Positions 61,697 to 64,000 of a stretch of 64,000 nucleotides of DNA are shown one piece after another. Origin of the DNA: Saccharicrinis sp. (GTDB lineage: Bacteria > Bacteroidota > Bacteroidia > Bacteroidales > Marinilabiliaceae). The translations under genes were made by a program, and so were the position numbers. The stretch is from contig JAGXIO010000073.1 of the NCBI GenBank assembly GCA_024635555.1, positions 53,400 through 117,399 of the forward strand. Direction: 5' to 3'. The notes under the pieces are model-generated. The model was not told where the DNA came from. It saw only the letters and a program-made list of their open reading frames with translations, and searched no databases. Position 1 is the first letter of the stretch, and every line of letters starts with the position of its first letter.

Positions 61697-63859
61697 ATGA
61701 AATTATTTTTTTATACCGTGCTATTTACAATTCCGTTTATAGCCTTTTCCCAAGCATCTGTAAAGCCTGAACCGCTACCACAGCAAAATGTAACCAATAC
61801 TTATTTTGATATCACATTAAATGATCCATATCAGTTTTTGGAAAATTTGGATGATACTAGTGTAGTGACATGGATGAAAGATAATTCTAATTACGCCAAT
61901 TCCATACTCGATAATATATCAGGAAAACAAGCAATGCTTGATAAAATGATGGAACTTATAAATAGAACATCTGCATCCATAAGTAGTTTGCAAATTACAG
62001 ATGACAATACGTATTTTTATTTAAAGCGAGTTCCTGGAGAAGAAATTAGTAAGATGTATAAACGCGATGGATATGACGGAAAAGAGGTTTTGTTTTTTGA
62101 TCCAACGGCTTACAAAAAGGAGGAAGGTAAAACCTACACTGTAAATTCAATTAGTCCTAATATCGAGGGAGATAAAGTAGCAATTACGGTGGCTGCAAAT
62201 GGTTCGGAAAATCCAGAGATACTTATTTTTAATAAAAGTGGCGAAAAATATGATGAAATTCTTCAGTTAGGGAGAGGTGTTTCATGGAATTTATCAGGAG
62301 ATTCTTTTTTCTATAATAAATTAAATTCACCTGATGTAACTGATATGAATAGAAAAATGTACACGCAGGTGTTTACTCATAAGATAGGTACAGACCAAAA
62401 TTCTGATAAAGTATATTTTTCTAAAGATCAATATGAAGGATTAGGCATTGTTGATATGGAAATACCATTTGTTTATTATTCTAAAGATACCAAGTATAAT
62501 ATACTGCAAGCAGGTTCTGTTGATAAGAACATGCAAACTTTTGTGAATAAAGCTTCCGACGATAATAAGTTATGGGAACCCTTAACTATTAGAGAAAATA
62601 AAGTTGTGGGCATAGAGGCTAATAAAAAGGACATCTATTTTTTGACGTATGATGATGCCACTAATTACAAAATTGTTAAAGCTCCAGTTGAAAAACCTGA
62701 TTTTTCCAATGCAACCACTGTTATCGAAGAATCTAAATCGGAGAATATTACAGAAATGGCAATTACCAAAGATGGACTTTATTTTTGTACGGTAAAAAAT
62801 GGTGTTGAGGCAAAGGTTTACTTTTTACCTAATAACAAAACACAAGCGATTGAATTGGAACTACCTTTTACGGCAGGTAGTGCTAGTATTTCAAGTAAAG
62901 GAAGTGAATTTGGTGACTTATGGATAAATATATCCGGATGGACATCTCCAAACAAGCGTTATTTATACCGTGCTGAAAACAATTTGTTTACGCATCAACC
63001 TTTATCTACACCAGCAGAGTATCCTGAATTAGAGAACATTGTAGCTAAAGAAGTCATGGTTAAATCGCATGATGGCGTGATGGTTCCTGTTTCTATTATT
63101 TATAATAAAAACATGAAAATGAATGGACAAACTCCTGCAGCTATATATACTTATGGTTCTTATGGTAATTCTACAAGTCCATTTTTTAGCCCTATTACCT
63201 TGGCTTATACTATATATGGTGGTGTTTTGGTGGTGCCACACGTTAGAGGTGGAGGCGAATTAGGAGATGCTTGGCATAAAGCTGGACAAAAATTGAATAA
63301 GCCGAATACCTGGAAAGATGCTATTGCAACAGCTGAATATATAATTAAGGAAGGATATACTTCACCTGAAAAGCTGTCGATTTTTGGTGGTAGTGCTGGT
63401 GGTATTATGGTTGGACGATCTATTACGGAACGACCTGACTTATTTGTTGCCGCAGCTCCTATGGTTGGTGCTATGAATACGGTAAGAATGGAAGAAACAC
63501 CTAATGGTCCTGTAAATACTCCTGAGTTTGGAACAGTTAAGGATCCTGAAGAGTTTAAAGGATTGTTAGAAATGGACTCGTACCATCATTTAGAGCCCGG
63601 AACACATTACCCTGCTACGCTAATTACTGCCGGTATTAATGATCCTCGAGTAATAGCTTGGCAGCCTGCCAAATTTGCTGCAAAAATGCAATATGATAAT
63701 TCAGGTAATTCACCTATCTTATTATTGACTGATTTTGAAGGAGGCCATGGTGGAGGAGTTGCTTTGACTAAAGCCTTGAATAACTTTTCAAATGTGTTTT
63801 CATTTTTTTACTGGCAATCTGGTCATCCAGATTTTAAACTGAATAAAAAAGAAAAATAG
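61697..63859 (+). CDS. Prolyl oligopeptidase-family (S9A) serine peptidase
   Basis: 720 aa; signal peptide; DPYQFLENLDDTSVVTWMKDN; VPHVRGGGELGDAWHKAGQKLNKPNTWKDAIATAEYI; IFGGSAGGIMVG. Confidence 0.93.
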   Translation: MKLFFYTVLFTIPFIAFSQASVKPEPLPQQNVTNTYFDITLNDPYQFLENLDDTSVVTWMKDNSNYANSILDNISGKQAMLDKMMELINRTSASISSLQITDDNTYFYLKRVPGEEISKMYKRDGYDGKEVLFFDPTAYKKEEGKTYTVNSISPNIEGDKVAITVAANGSENPEILIFNKSGEKYDEILQLGRGVSWNLSGDSFFYNKLNSPDVTDMNRKMYTQVFTHKIGTDQNSDKVYFSKDQYEGLGIVDMEIPFVYYSKDTKYNILQAGSVDKNMQTFVNKASDDNKLWEPLTIRENKVVGIEANKKDIYFLTYDDATNYKIVKAPVEKPDFSNATTVIEESKSENITEMAITKDGLYFCTVKNGVEAKVYFLPNNKTQAIELELPFTAGSASISSKGSEFGDLWINISGWTSPNKRYLYRAENNLFTHQPLSTPAEYPELENIVAKEVMVKSHDGVMVPVSIIYNKNMKMNGQTPAAIYTYGSYGNSTSPFFSPITLAYTIYGGVLVVPHVRGGGELGDAWHKAGQKLNKPNTWKDAIATAEYIIKEGYTSPEKLSIFGGSAGGIMVGRSITERPDLFVAAAPMVGAMNTVRMEETPNGPVNTPEFGTVKDPEEFKGLLEMDSYHHLEPGTHYPATLITAGINDPRVIAWQPAKFAAKMQYDNSGNSPILLLTDFEGGHGGGVALTKALNNFSNVFSFFYWQSGHPDFKLNKKEK

Positions 63860-63901
63860 TAATACCTTAAAAACGCAAACTCCTAACCGATTAAAAGAAG
63901 T

Positions 63902-63936
63902 AAAACACTGTGCAAAAGAATATTGCACAGTGTTTT
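63902..63936 (+). terminator. Rho-independent terminator
   Basis: AAAACACTGTGCAA-aagaata-TTGCACAGTGTTTT. Confidence 0.8.
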
Positions 63937-64000
63937 GATAGTAAAGTTTTATCACTTATTTTTATGGTGCAAAACAATAAAACAGGATAAAACCTTATGA

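Noticed and set aside
1-64000. CRISPR arrays, tRNA/rRNA genes, integrases, IS transposases
   Set aside because: Looked for regularly spaced repeats, cloverleaf-like T-loop words and transposase motifs by eye; none was convincing. tRNAscan-SE, Infernal and ISfinder runs would be needed to exclude them.

Overview
The window looks like a Bacteroidota chromosome segment: AT-rich, with T9SS sorting tails, TAnnTTTG-type promoters, a SUF operon and a GSCFA protein. I see no rRNA, tRNA, CRISPR array, integrase or complete transposon. Main blocks: (i) a glycogen cluster at 1-8950 (-), with a GT3 glycogen synthase-GT35 phosphorylase fusion that runs off the left edge and is absent from the ORF track, a stand-alone CBM48-like protein, GH57, GT4 and a debranching enzyme; (ii) GSCFA, queG and the SUF operon at 9.1-17.5 kb; (iii) an ECF sigma factor with a composite anti-sigma/CarboxypepD_reg/TonB_C protein; (iv) a YafQ-type toxin-antitoxin pair; (v) housekeeping genes (fmt, anmK, ribBA, LptF/G-like, dxs, frr, sdhCAB, M3 peptidase); (vi) a stress-flavoured accessory segment at 52.7-61.6 kb that contains three decayed genes (kinase remnant, SDR with a stop and mutated catalytic motifs, frameshifted envelope protein) and a composite upstream element repeated three times. 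Other notable structure: a cluster of four palindromes at 39.59-39.76 kb that resembles a REP/BIME mosaic, a two-tier hairpin upstream of a TonB-dependent receptor, and a long bulged hairpin upstream of the glycogen fusion gene. All calls come from reading the sequence by eye; no database search was run.
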